A DNA stretch of 35,569 bases from Thermoclostridium sp. (GCA_017995215.1 JAGOJH010000025.1:1-35569), one strand, 5' to 3'; shown: positions 17,367 through 25,742, numbered from the stretch's first letter. Notes: generated by a model not told the origin, from the sequence alone. Translations and numbers: made by a program.

Positions 17367-19484
17367 TCACTCTGATGCTTCCTCTTCCTTTCTCTGGCGA
17401 GCCTCAATCATTGTATGGGCGCAGGATTCACGGGCGCAGGTAAATTGAATTTTATTGCCCTTGAATTTTTTGGTCATAAAGCTGCCACACTCCGGGCATA
17501 TTCTGTCCGAAGCCATTTCCCAGGAAGAAAAGTCGCAGGTTGGATAGTTCTCGCAGCTTAGATAACTCTTTCCCTTTCTGGTTTTCTTGTTGTAAATCTT
17601 CCCTCCGCATTTGGGGCAAACAACGCCGGCATCCTCCAGAATAGGCTTTGCGTTTCTGCACTCCGGGAAGCCCGGGCATGCCAGAAACTTTCCGTATCTC
17701 CCCATTTTTATGACCATCCTCCGACCACACTTTTCGCACTCCTCATCGGATTCCTCAACGGGAAGCTCTACCTTGCTGATTTGCTCCTCTGCTGTCTTCA
17801 GGGTCAGTTCAAAGTCTTTATAGAAATCATTCAGCAGATCCTTCCATTGCCGCTTTCCGGCTTCAACATCATCCAGTTGGGTTTCCATATCCGCTGTAAA
17901 ATTTATGTTTACGATATTGCGGAAATACTCCTCCATCAATCGGTTCACAATCCGCCCCAACTCAGTGGGAAGCAGGTACTTCTTATCTTTTACGACATAC
18001 CCTCTTGAAATGATCGTGCTGATGGTAGGCGCATAAGTACTTGGACGGCCAATACCTTTTTCTTCCAGAACCTTTACCAGGGTTGCTTCGGTATACCTTG
18101 AAGGAGGTTGAGTGAAATGTTGTGATGGCTTCAGCTCGACCGGTTTTACCTTTTCTCCCTCGGTGAGTTCGGGCAGCATGGGCTCTTTTTCATTTTCACC
18201 TTCATTTTCGTCATCCGTTCCTTCTTCGTACAACACTAAAAAGCCCTTGAAGGAAATCCGCGAGCCCGCAGATTTGAACAGGTATTCCCCTGCCTCAATG
18301 TCCACTGTCATCGTATCATATAAGGCAGCCTCCATCTGAGAAGCGATGAACCTTTCCCAAATCAGCTTGTACAGCCTGAAAAGGTCCCTTTGCAGAGAGC
18401 TTTTTACCCGTTCGGGGGGAAGCTCGGCCGTGGTTGGTCGAATCGCCTCGTGAGCGTCCTGTGCGGCAGATTTTGTTTTATAAACCCTTGCTTTTTCTGG
18501 CAGGTATTTGGCACCATAATTTTTTTGAATAAATTCTCTGGCCTGGGACAGCGCCTCTTCCGAAATACGGGTTGAATCGGTTCGCATGTACGTGATCAGC
18601 CCTACAGAGCCCTCACCCTGGATCTCAACACCCTCATACAGCTGCTGTGCCAGCATCATTGTTTTCTTTGTGGAAAAGCCAAATTTTCTTGCGGCTTCCT
18701 GCTGTAGTGTACTGGTGATAAAAGGAGGAGCCGGGGTGCGTTTTTTGTCTCCATGCTTCACCTTCGCAATAATAAATGGGACTGCTTGAAGCTTCCGGAG
18801 CACCTCATCCACATCTTCTTTTTGCTTTAAGTCCTGCTTTTTGTTTTTCAAGCCATAGAACTTAGAAAGAAATGTCTTCCCATCGGCCTTTTTCAGAACG
18901 GCCTCCAATCGCCAGAATTCTTCAGAAACAAAGCCCTCTATTTCATATTCCCGGTCGCATATCATCTTCGTTGCAACAGACTGTACCCTTCCGGCGCTGA
19001 GCCCTTTTCTTACATTCCTCCAAAGCAGGGGGCTTATCTGATAACCCACAATGCGATCCAGAATACGCCGAGCCTGCTGTGCGTCCACCAAATCCATATC
19101 GATGGTTCTTGGCGCTTTCACAGCCTTTACCACAGCGTTTTTTGTAATTTCGTTAAAGGTTATCCTGCACTTATCCTTCTGATCAATTTTAAAAATATTT
19201 GCCAGGTGCCAGGATATTGCTTCTCCTTCACGGTCGGGGTCGGTTGCGAGGAATATCTTGTCGGCATCCTTTGCATCTTTTTTCAGTTCGTTGATCAAAT
19301 CACCCTTGCCGCGTATATTGATGTATTTAGGTTCAAAATCATTCTTTATATCCACACCAATCTGGCTTTTAGGAAGATCTCTGATGTGGCCCATGGATGC
19401 TTTTATCTTATAACTGGCACCCAGATATTTTTTGATGGTTTTTGCCTTGGCCGGTGATTCAACAATAACCAGATACTTCGCCAT
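17367..19484 (-). CDS. topA: DNA topoisomerase I (type IA)
   Basis: This enzyme relaxes negative supercoils through a transient 5'-phosphotyrosine bond. The 705-residue protein shows the N-terminal Toprim domain (VESPAKAKTI with Glu9; ATDPDREGEA with Asp82, Asp84 and Glu86), the active-site GLITYMRTDSTR with Tyr299, and three C-terminal four-cysteine zinc motifs in roughly the last 120 residues (CEKCGRR, CPKCGGK and CPECGSF starts). Length and order are standard for Clostridia. GGAGG precedes ATG 19484 at good spacing. The usual Firmicute partner dprA is not adjacent. Confidence 0.98.
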   Translation of the reverse strand: MAKYLVIVESPAKAKTIKKYLGASYKIKASMGHIRDLPKSQIGVDIKNDFEPKYINIRGKGDLINELKKDAKDADKIFLATDPDREGEAISWHLANIFKIDQKDKCRITFNEITKNAVVKAVKAPRTIDMDLVDAQQARRILDRIVGYQISPLLWRNVRKGLSAGRVQSVATKMICDREYEIEGFVSEEFWRLEAVLKKADGKTFLSKFYGLKNKKQDLKQKEDVDEVLRKLQAVPFIIAKVKHGDKKRTPAPPFITSTLQQEAARKFGFSTKKTMMLAQQLYEGVEIQGEGSVGLITYMRTDSTRISEEALSQAREFIQKNYGAKYLPEKARVYKTKSAAQDAHEAIRPTTAELPPERVKSSLQRDLFRLYKLIWERFIASQMEAALYDTMTVDIEAGEYLFKSAGSRISFKGFLVLYEEGTDDENEGENEKEPMLPELTEGEKVKPVELKPSQHFTQPPSRYTEATLVKVLEEKGIGRPSTYAPTISTIISRGYVVKDKKYLLPTELGRIVNRLMEEYFRNIVNINFTADMETQLDDVEAGKRQWKDLLNDFYKDFELTLKTAEEQISKVELPVEESDEECEKCGRRMVIKMGRYGKFLACPGFPECRNAKPILEDAGVVCPKCGGKIYNKKTRKGKSYLSCENYPTCDFSSWEMASDRICPECGSFMTKKFKGNKIQFTCARESCAHTMIEARQRKEEEASE

Positions 19485-19526
19485 TCTTTTCCTCCGTTTC
19501 GTTTCACACCCTGATAATCATTTGTA

Positions 19527-19555
19527 ATAGTACCACTGATATTTCTGTTTGTAAA
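19527..19555 (-). promoter_or_regulatory. sigma-A promoter of topA
   Basis: TTTACA (19555-19550), a 17-base spacer and TACTAT (19532-19527) lie on the minus strand, about 45 bases before the topA ATG. Confidence 0.6.
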
Positions 19556-19619
19556 CTGTTTTCCTTATTTTGCCGGGTAATAAAGCTGCAAAAGGTCACT
19601 GTTCATCCCCCCTTAGCAA

Positions 19620-19745
19620 GCTCATAAGTTGCTGCAGAGATATGTGTTTTATCCTGAGCGCAGCGAAGATCCAGTCTAGAGTAAAGCGAGAGCCTTCACT
19701 TTGTTCAGGATGACAGACTGCTCCTGCTTACCTTTAAAAGTAACT
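19620..19745 (+). repeat. dispersed intergenic repeat, copy 1
   Basis: This 126-bp copy begins with GCTCATAAGTTGCTGCAGAG, continues with ATATGTGTTTTATCCTGAGC, and ends with TTCAGGATGACAGACTGC and a GCTTACCTTTAAAAGTAACT tail. The internal arms TCCTGAGCGCAGCGAAG and CTTCACTTTGTTCAGGA are an imperfect inverted repeat, so it can fold into a hairpin. Copies 2 and 3 share both ends; see 24055-24160 and 25060-25188. Together with the topA promoter it fills most of the 351-base topA/pdaB-like spacer. Confidence 0.75.
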
Positions 19746-19835
19746 GCAATGGGTCTGTGTTTTATGTCGGCTTTTATCCCTAACCGGGTTAACGGCTTTT
19801 ATGCAGATCTTTCAATACTACTCCAATTGCTCCGG

Positions 19836-20588
19836 TTACTTTTTGGGTACCTGTCTTCCATTATGAAGGATTTCATAATCTTTCTTTATAATCAGTTCTG
19901 ATACCGGTATCGGCTCCAATCCATTTTCCCTAAGTGTGTCAATAACCTTTTCAAGTACTTTTTCGGTATGGGGCGTATCATTATGAAACAAAAAGATATC
20001 ACCACTTTTAGCAACAGAAACCCTTTTTAGAATTGTTTCCGGCGAAATGCCAGGCTTATAATCCAAGGAATCCACACTCCACTGTATGGTGTCATATCCG
20101 GCCTGTCTGGCGATGTCAATCACATTGTCATTATAATCACCATAGGGTGCCCTGAACAGTGTCGGTTTTACTCCTGTGGTATCCTCAATGGTTTTTGTAC
20201 AATCGGTGATCTCTCTTTTTATTTTTTCCTTGCTCAGCGCGCTCATTTTAAAGTGATTCTCCGAATGATTTGCAACATCATGACCCTGTTCGGCGATCAT
20301 TTTTGTTTCTTCAGGATTTCGCCTCACCCATTCCCCAACAAGAAAGAAAGTGGCCTTTACGTTTTTTTCCTTCAGAATATTCAGGATCACTGGAATATCC
20401 TTAGCCCCCCATGCACAATCAAAGGTGATCGCAACCCTGTTCTCCTGGTTCTCCACACTGTAAATCGGGATGATCCTGTTGGTTCCGCTTGCCGGCCTTA
20501 TATCGTCTGAAATAAAAAAACAGATCAATAAAGCAGCCGACAGTACACACAAAGCTACTTCTATGGTTTTGCTGTTCAGCTTTATCAT
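19836..20588 (-). CDS. PdaB-like polysaccharide deacetylase, membrane-anchored
   Basis: This NodB-fold (carbohydrate esterase 4) protein is 250 residues long, with an N-terminal transmembrane anchor at about residues 9-28 and an extracytoplasmic catalytic domain. All five motifs are visible: VAITFDCAWG (motif 1), NHSENH (the two metal-binding His), RAPYGDYND, WSVDSLDY and LFHND. The TFDcaWG form is typical of PdaB-type sporulation deacetylases, which act in the spore envelope, though sporulation of this gene's expression is not shown. AGGAG precedes ATG 20588; an upstream in-frame codon at 20618 has no ribosome-binding site. It stands alone between topA and the TRAP operon. Confidence 0.87.
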   Translation of the reverse strand: MIKLNSKTIEVALCVLSAALLICFFISDDIRPASGTNRIIPIYSVENQENRVAITFDCAWGAKDIPVILNILKEKNVKATFFLVGEWVRRNPEETKMIAEQGHDVANHSENHFKMSALSKEKIKREITDCTKTIEDTTGVKPTLFRAPYGDYNDNVIDIARQAGYDTIQWSVDSLDYKPGISPETILKRVSVAKSGDIFLFHNDTPHTEKVLEKVIDTLRENGLEPIPVSELIIKKDYEILHNGRQVPKK

Positions 20589-20705
20589 GAAAAGTTTCTC
20601 CTGTCCAAGGTTCCACAATTAATATATACACTCGTTTTCTCCGATTATGCTTTAACTTCACACAGTTAATTATGAGGAAGCATTCAATGAATACAGCAAA
20701 GAAAA

Positions 20706-20727
20706 GCCCTGTTCAGACGAACAGGGC
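20706..20727 (-). terminator. intrinsic terminator of the TRAP operon
   Basis: GCCCTGTTC (20706-20714) and GAACAGGGC (20719-20727) form a perfect nine-pair stem with a four-base loop. On the minus strand it is followed by TTTTCTTT. It lies about 85 bases after the dctM stop. Confidence 0.8.
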
Positions 20728-20810
20728 GAACTCAACTAATGAACTATAGGTGGAATTTACACTATGTGTAAAGGGATTTTAAAGGGTTTGCTGGAAGGTG
20801 ACCGGACCTG

Positions 20811-22121
20811 TCAACCTGTCAGCAATTCGGGTAAAAACGTAATAATTCCCGGGAAAATAAGCAAAAGAACGATGCAGGCGCATAGCGCTATCAAAAATGG
20901 CCACACTCCTTTAAAAATTGTTTCCAACGAGATATCCTTTGCCACACCTTTAATAATGAACACATTCATTCCAACGGGTGGTGTGATAACCCCCATGGCA
21001 ACAACCATGACAATGATCACGCCAAACCATATGGGGTTGTAACCCAACACATCAACAACCACTGGATAGAAAATCGGCACTGTTAACAGTACCATTGCTA
21101 AAGCATCGATAAAACAGCCGAGAATCATGTAAATGAAAAGGATCACCAGCATGATAATAAAAGGGGGCAGCTGCAGGTTAGCAGCCCAGGTAGCCATTGC
21201 ATAAGGAAGCCGGCTGACAGCGATAAAACGGCCAAAAACCATGGCACCGGCCACCAGCAGCATGATCATCGCTGTTGTTCTTGTAGTGTCCTTCAGGGAT
21301 TTAACGAAACCATCCCATTTCAGTTCCTTACGGATAAGGGTAACAAGCAATATGCTGCCTGCCCCAACCGCTCCGGCCTCGGTGGGAGTGAACCAACCCG
21401 CGAACAACCCTCCCAAAGAGATAAGGAAGGTTATCAAAACTTCTGGAATGCCGCTTTTTGAAAAGCCCTTCGAGCCAATACTGCTTTCCTGCGGCTTGAA
21501 TGGAGCCAGCGAAGGGTTCTTTTTCACCATGATAAAAATGGTAACCATATAAAACAACATCAGCAATAACCCGGGGATGATCCCTGAAATGAAAAGCTTG
21601 CCGATGGATTGCTCTGTAGCCACTCCATAAACGATAAAGATAACGCTTGGCGGTATCAGTACGCCCAAAGCACCTGCAGCAGCAACGCTGGCGGTTGAAA
21701 GGGAATCATCATACCCATATTTCCGCATTTCCGGCAGTGCTATAGCTCCCATAGTGGCCGCTGTAGCCGTATTGGAACCACAAATGGCCCCGAACACGGC
21801 ACAGGCAGCCTGTGTTGCAATGGCCAGCCCACCGGGCAGCCGACCCACCAGCTTGTGAGCCATGGCATAAAGGCTGGTGCCCACCCCGGAATAATAGGCA
21901 ATGAAACCCATCCAAACAAACATTGGAATAACACTAAGCGTATAGGATGAAAAGTTTGAGAAGATTTCCGTTGAGACCATGTTCAGTGCCGCCGAAGGCG
22001 AAACAAGAATGGCAAAGCCTACAAAACCCACCGCGAACATTGAATAAGCAATGGGAATTTTCAACGCAATTAAGACTAAAAGTACAATTACACCCAGAAT
22101 TCCTATCATTTCCGGTGTCAT
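20811..22121 (-). CDS. dctM: TRAP transporter large permease subunit (DctM)
   Basis: This 436-residue, very hydrophobic protein with about 12-13 membrane segments is of the DctM family, the transport channel of TRAP uptake systems that use an ion gradient. Family-typical segments include ALKIPIAYSMFAVGF near the start, GSNTATAATMGAIALPEM, LIPPSVIFIVYG, and FTPTEAGAVGA. GGAGG precedes ATG 22121, which overlaps the dctQ stop by four bases (ATGA), a sign of translational coupling. It is the last gene of the operon before the terminator. Confidence 0.96.
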   Translation of the reverse strand: MTPEMIGILGVIVLLVLIALKIPIAYSMFAVGFVGFAILVSPSAALNMVSTEIFSNFSSYTLSVIPMFVWMGFIAYYSGVGTSLYAMAHKLVGRLPGGLAIATQAACAVFGAICGSNTATAATMGAIALPEMRKYGYDDSLSTASVAAAGALGVLIPPSVIFIVYGVATEQSIGKLFISGIIPGLLLMLFYMVTIFIMVKKNPSLAPFKPQESSIGSKGFSKSGIPEVLITFLISLGGLFAGWFTPTEAGAVGAGSILLVTLIRKELKWDGFVKSLKDTTRTTAMIMLLVAGAMVFGRFIAVSRLPYAMATWAANLQLPPFIIMLVILFIYMILGCFIDALAMVLLTVPIFYPVVVDVLGYNPIWFGVIIVMVVAMGVITPPVGMNVFIIKGVAKDISLETIFKGVWPFLIALCACIVLLLIFPGIITFLPELLTG

Positions 22122-22597
22122 TTTTGCTCCACCTCCTTCATCAGGTTTACGAACTCTACCAGAAACAAAAGCACAAAGCCAAGCCCTACCAGAAAAATAA
22201 AGGGATAGAACGGGATTTGTGCTGTTGCAGACACTTCACCGCTGGCAATCACCTTAAAGCCATGATGAAACACCCGGTAGCTGATGAACAGAAGCAACAC
22301 CATGATCATGCCGCCTGTAACGATACTAATTGCTTTCTGTACTTTTAGATGAAACTTTTCCACAATAAACTCTATGGCGATGTGGGCCTTCTGTACTGCG
22401 CACCATGCAAGCCCAAGGCCTATCACCACAGCAGTTAAAAAACCAACAATCTCATAAACCCCTTGGATGGGTTTGTTTGCAATCGATCTGAGAAGTATGT
22501 TAACCACTACCAATGTCATGGTTACCACAATGCCCCAGCCTGCTATGTTATCCAACACCTGGCTTGTTTTTGTAACAAAGCCCTCCAGTTTTTTCAT
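22118..22597 (-). CDS. dctQ: TRAP transporter small permease subunit (DctQ)
   Basis: This 159-residue membrane protein has four predicted transmembrane segments (about residues 18-38, 48-70, 88-108 and 128-150), typical for the DctQ component that forms a membrane complex with DctM. ILLRSIANKPIQGVYEIVGF resembles the family's first conserved region. A G-rich Shine-Dalgarno (GGGGGT) precedes ATG 22597. It overlaps dctM by four bases and is separated from dctP by 174 bases containing a hairpin. Confidence 0.92.
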   Translation of the reverse strand: MKKLEGFVTKTSQVLDNIAGWGIVVTMTLVVVNILLRSIANKPIQGVYEIVGFLTAVVIGLGLAWCAVQKAHIAIEFIVEKFHLKVQKAISIVTGGMIMVLLLFISYRVFHHGFKVIASGEVSATAQIPFYPFIFLVGLGFVLLFLVEFVNLMKEVEQK

Positions 22598-22695
22598 CGA
22601 TGTACCCCCGATAATGCTTTATTGTATGCCGGTGTGAGCGAAGGCCATAAGGACATCATGTGTTCTTACAGCCTAATAAGCATCACACAAGTTTT

Positions 22696-22729
22696 GATCC
22701 TTTTGCAAAAATGGTCTGAGCAAAGGATC
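22696..22729 (-). other. intercistronic hairpin between dctP and dctQ
   Basis: GATCCTTTTGC (22696-22706) and GCAAAGGATC (22720-22729) pair with one bulge and no T run. In transporter operons such hairpins often protect the upstream binding-protein mRNA so that it is made in excess over the membrane parts; here that is inference. Confidence 0.4.
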
Positions 22730-22771
22730 ATGTCTGAACGAACCATTATTTGAAGAAACCAGTATTGTGGC

Positions 22772-23836
22772 TTAATACTCGTTATTATACTTGTCAGCCA
22801 GCTTCTTCACCGTGTCAATCGCTTTCTGGCCAGCTTCACCCTTGGCTGCAATATATTTGTCGATCATGGGCTCAACTGCCTGAATCCATTTTGCTGTTTC
22901 TTCAGCAGAAAGTTGGATGACCTCCATTTTTTCTTCATTGACGGCCCACTCGAGCGCAGCTTCATTTTGAGCATCCCACAGCCCGATTCCAACCTCTTCA
23001 TGGAATTTTTCGGTTGTATCGGTAATAATTTTCTGCAGATCAGCCGGTATAGAATTCCACTTATCCAGGTTCATTGTAATATAGAACAGGTTGTTGTATA
23101 AAAATGGAGTTCTTGTAAGATAATCGACGACCTCGCCATGCTTCCATGCCTTTAAAACTTCGATGGGTGCTAGGTTTCCAGCTACAATTCCCTTTGAAAG
23201 CGCTTCGTAGGCATCAGATTGGGGCATTCCAACCGGCACTGCCCCGGCAAGCTTGAGTGTGTCGGCGCTAAGCCCTGTGGCCCTGATCTGCATGTTTTTG
23301 ATGTCATCCAGTGTTTTAACCGGGGTTTTTGTAAACAGATCGCCCGGGCCTGTGGCGATGACCATTAACATCTTTGTGTCTTGCACACATTTTGGGTTCA
23401 GCTCTTGAATGCCTTCCCAGGCAACCTTGCTGGCTACCTTTGAATTCTTGTAGACGATGCCGGGCTGCTCGAAGGCTTCCATTTCAGGGAAACGCCCAAT
23501 GTTGTAAGAAAAACAGGATAGACCGATATCTGCCGCACCCTCCACCACATTGTCATAAATGTCGGCAGCTTTAAACAAGGTTTCTCCGGGATAGCTTGTG
23601 ATAACCACCCTGCCGTTCGTTGCCTCGCTAATCGCTTTGGCCCAACCCTGAACCAATTGAGTTTCAGCCGGATGCGTACCCGGGAAGAAATGAGCCAGCT
23701 TCAGCTCGATTTTTTCAGCTTTGTCGGCTGATACGCTACTGACACAGCCTGCCTGAATTGTAAGAAGTGCCAACAAGACCAGAGCCACAAGTAGCTTGAC
23801 TGGAATAGACCATTTGGAAATACCATTCTTCTTCAC
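22772..23836 (-). CDS. dctP: TRAP transporter solute-binding lipoprotein (DctP)
   Basis: This is the extracytoplasmic solute receptor of the TRAP system. From GTG 23836, which lies 6 bases after AGGAGGG, the product has 354 residues: a basic, hydrophobic lipoprotein signal ending in IQAGC (Cys31), then the DctP fold. Family marks are LAHFFPGTHP near the mature start, MQIRATG with the Arg that usually binds the substrate carboxylate (about residue 195), and SDAYEALSKGIVAG. The ligand is probably an organic acid but cannot be named. A longer in-frame reading from 23920 would run through the leader hairpin and is rejected. Confidence 0.93.
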   Translation of the reverse strand: MKKNGISKWSIPVKLLVALVLLALLTIQAGCVSSVSADKAEKIELKLAHFFPGTHPAETQLVQGWAKAISEATNGRVVITSYPGETLFKAADIYDNVVEGAADIGLSCFSYNIGRFPEMEAFEQPGIVYKNSKVASKVAWEGIQELNPKCVQDTKMLMVIATGPGDLFTKTPVKTLDDIKNMQIRATGLSADTLKLAGAVPVGMPQSDAYEALSKGIVAGNLAPIEVLKAWKHGEVVDYLTRTPFLYNNLFYITMNLDKWNSIPADLQKIITDTTEKFHEEVGIGLWDAQNEAALEWAVNEEKMEVIQLSAEETAKWIQAVEPMIDKYIAAKGEAGQKAIDTVKKLADKYNNEY

Positions 23837-23860
23837 AGTTAACCCTCCTAAAAAAGCAAT

Positions 23861-23884
23861 AAAAAAAACCCGTAGGGGGGTTTT
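23861..23884 (-). terminator. terminator-like hairpin in the dctP leader (candidate attenuator)
   Basis: On the minus strand AAAACCC (23884-23878) and GGGTTTT (23871-23865) form a seven-pair stem with a six-base loop, followed by eight T residues in a row counting the end of the stem. It lies between the promoter and the dctP ribosome-binding site, so if real it would cut off transcription before the operon unless prevented. Confidence 0.55.
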
Positions 23885-23902
23885 GGAAACGTAATACAAT
23901 GC

Positions 23903-23921
23903 ATTGTCAGGGCCTGACAAT
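23903..23921. promoter_or_regulatory. 19-bp perfect palindrome, candidate operator in the TRAP leader
   Basis: ATTGTCAGGGCCTGACAAT is fully self-complementary around its central base. It lies about 40-60 bases downstream of the predicted transcription start. TTGTCnnnnnnnGACAA-type palindromes are usual operators for dimeric repressors such as FCD-type GntR proteins; no such regulator is encoded in the window. As RNA it is also a hairpin placed just before the terminator-like hairpin. Confidence 0.5.
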
Positions 23922-23969
23922 ACAGTAATACCAATTTATGTTGTTCCCATTTTACCATCCTACAAATAA

Positions 23970-23998
23970 ATTGTCTCACAAAAAACAAATAATGTCAA
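23970..23998 (-). promoter_or_regulatory. sigma-A promoter of the TRAP operon
   Basis: A perfect -35 TTGACA (23998-23993), a 17-base spacer and -10 GACAAT (23975-23970) lie on the minus strand, giving a leader of about 125 bases before dctP. Confidence 0.65.
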
Positions 23999-24054
23999 GA
24001 AAGTTTTCCTGGCTAAGGGACCAGTAGGACCAAGCCTTTTTAAGTTTACTATGT

Positions 24055-24160
24055 ATATGTTTTATCCTGAGCGCAGTAAAGGATCTATTCAGAAGTAATA
24101 AGAAAATCCTTCACTTTGTTCAGGATGACAGTCTGCGCTTGCTTACCTCTAGCAGTAACT
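24055..24160 (+). repeat. dispersed intergenic repeat, copy 2
   Basis: This 106-bp copy starts at ATATGTTTTATCCTGAGCGC and ends at GCTTACCTCTAGCAGTAACT, with the inner arms AAGGATCTATTC and ATCCTTCACTTTGTTCAGGA. Nearly all of it aligns to copy 1 with scattered substitutions and one indel. It lies between the TRAP promoter and the HAD hydrolase gene. Confidence 0.75.
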
Positions 24161-24200
24161 TTTTAAGGGTTCTTATAACCGGTCCCCTGTCAGAAGCTTT

Positions 24201-24920
24201 TCAGAGTTTTCCCTGTTGCCTTTTTTCCAGCCAATCGGGCAATTCACAGATAGCGTTTATTTTATCAGGAGCCAGGGGGTATCGATTCTCCTTGTCGAGC
24301 AGGATCGATTGGAAACCGTATTCTCTTGGTCCAGTGTAATCACAGTCATAGTTATCGCCAATAAACAGTACTTTGTCCTTCGGTGTTGTGATATAGGCCA
24401 TAGCTGCATCATATATTTCCGGATGGGGCTTCTTCCACCCAACTCGCACCGATGTGACAACAAAATCAAAATAGGTAAGAATACCATGAGCCGTCAGCAA
24501 ATCCTCTATTCCACCATCCACCGTAAAGTTTGATACTACCCCGCAATGGTACTTTGATGACAATTCCTTCAGGGTTTGCTTCACTGTATCGTCTACATAG
24601 CAATTTTTTGTGTAATTCTTCCAGAAATTTTTTAAGATACTCTCTGCAGCAGCTTTTGCCTGCTGCTGATCAGGCAGCTTATCAGCAACCATGAGACGGT
24701 AAAGATCTAAACTGTTCAATTCCCGGTACTGCTCATGTTTTGATCTTAAGCTTTCCCTTATATGAACGTATTCCTCTATAAAGTTGTCAGAGCTTGTCCA
24801 CAGGCTTTCATACCCGCACCCGTCGTAACACCAGAAGGAGTATGTTCGTACTTCAGGCATTAACACCACATCTACAATTGTTTCCATACAATCAAACAGA
24901 ATCCATTCTGGTTTTTTCAT
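24201..24920 (-). CDS. HAD-superfamily hydrolase with altered motif I
   Basis: This 239-residue haloacid-dehalogenase-like protein has a helical cap at about residues 15-110. Motif I is LFDCMET (nucleophile Asp10), motif II VVSNFT, motif III the Lys of KKPHPEIY, and motif IV GDNYDCDYTG. In most phosphatases motif I is DxDxT; here the second Asp, the usual general acid, is Met12. Phosphatase activity may therefore be reduced or replaced by another reaction, as in non-phosphatase HAD enzymes. A GGGAG site precedes ATG 24920. It is a single-gene unit between repeat copies. The substrate cannot be predicted. Confidence 0.85.
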   Translation of the reverse strand: MKKPEWILFDCMETIVDVVLMPEVRTYSFWCYDGCGYESLWTSSDNFIEEYVHIRESLRSKHEQYRELNSLDLYRLMVADKLPDQQQAKAAAESILKNFWKNYTKNCYVDDTVKQTLKELSSKYHCGVVSNFTVDGGIEDLLTAHGILTYFDFVVTSVRVGWKKPHPEIYDAAMAYITTPKDKVLFIGDNYDCDYTGPREYGFQSILLDKENRYPLAPDKINAICELPDWLEKRQQGKL

Positions 24921-24996
24921 AATGCTCTCCCTGTTATTCGGTTATGTTTTTACCAGACATGATAAAGGTAATGTATTTGTGCTTAACCCTAATCAG

Positions 24997-25025
24997 ATTG
25001 TACAATAGAATAAAAGCTAAAACAA
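24997..25025 (-). promoter_or_regulatory. putative promoter of the HAD hydrolase gene
   Basis: TTGTTT (25025-25020), a 17-base spacer and TACAAT (25002-24997) lie on the minus strand, about 75 bases before the start codon. Confidence 0.45.
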
Positions 25026-25059
25026 ACGGTGTAGTGAACTTGTATAATAAAGAAAGGAA

Positions 25060-25188
25060 AGTTACTATTCAGAGGTATGCAGGCACAGCCTGTCTTGCTG
25101 AACTAATTGATGGAGCTTCGCATTACTCACGAATAGATCCTTCGCTACGCTCAAGATGACATCGCTGCGCTCACGAAAAAACACATAT
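25060..25188 (-). repeat. dispersed intergenic repeat, copy 3 (inverted relative to copies 1 and 2)
   Basis: Read on the minus strand it starts with ATATGTGTTTTTTCGTGAGC, contains AGCGTAGCGAAGGATCTATT, and ends with TACCTCTGAATAGTAACT, matching both ends and the middle of copy 2. It is 129 bp, with an extra internal segment. Another palindromic block (GCTGCGCTC / GAGCGTAGC type) is recognisable. Together with the HAD promoter and the coat-gene terminator it accounts for the 380-base gap here. Confidence 0.65.
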
Positions 25189-25236
25189 TCCTCGCCGGGT
25201 TCATGATAAAACATAAACCTCAGAATAGTAATAAAG

Positions 25237-25278
25237 GAAGCCAATTGTTTTACAGTTTTTAGTTAAACAATTGGCTTC
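25237..25278 (-). terminator. terminator of the coat-like gene
   Basis: GAAGCCAATTGTTT (25237-25250) and AAACAATTGGCTTC (25265-25278) are perfect 14-base complements with a 14-base loop, 24 bases after the stop codon. The following minus-strand tail is only moderately T-rich (CCTTTATTACTATT). Confidence 0.65.
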
Positions 25279-25301
25279 TATCTTGCCATAGACCTTCTCC
25301 T

Positions 25302-25742
25302 CTACTGAAATGGGCAATTTTTCACAGGCAGAGGATTGACCATTCCTCCATACATTGCATTGTTTGCCCAGGGGCTATATACATTTTCCTCTGGGTTGAT
25401 ATAGCCGTATTGATTATACAGCGGGCTGGCAGGATAGTTCATATCATTACTCATGCCGGCCATTCCTGCATTGTCGGTCATATCGTATGTTTCAGGATAA
25501 AGGTTCACATGCCCAAATTCTTCTGGGGCTGTGCTTTCATAAGGGTATGGAACAGGATTCGCATTGGCATGGTACTCCATCTGCATGTTAATATTTCCGT
25601 GGTAACCAGGATTCATCCCGCTGATTCCTTCCATCTGGTGCGGGCAGTATGGGCACTGGCTTCTTACAGGACAGGTACTCCTGTATGGACAACGCGGCCC
25701 GTATGCGTACGCCATCCCTGGTCCAATATCATATCCGTTCAT
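25302..25742 (-). CDS. Cys/Tyr/Met/Pro-rich small protein, probable spore coat protein
   Basis: The 146 residues have no family I can name. The N-terminal quarter has five cysteines in CxxxxxCxxxxxCxxC-like spacing (CPYRSTCPVRSQCPYCPH). The rest is rich in Tyr, Asn, Pro, Met and Gly (for instance YINPEENVYSPWANN) and has almost no Lys, so it looks low-complexity and structural rather than enzymatic. Tyr- and Cys-rich proteins of this size are common in spore coats, where they are cross-linked. Supporting this, the gene is monocistronic, with a strong AAGGAGTG site before ATG 25742 and a near-perfect sigma-K promoter. Membrane segments and a signal peptide are absent, which fits mother-cell assembly. 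Confidence 0.6.
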   Translation of the reverse strand: MNGYDIGPGMAYAYGPRCPYRSTCPVRSQCPYCPHQMEGISGMNPGYHGNINMQMEYHANANPVPYPYESTAPEEFGHVNLYPETYDMTDNAGMAGMSNDMNYPASPLYNQYGYINPEENVYSPWANNAMYGGMVNPLPVKNCPFQ

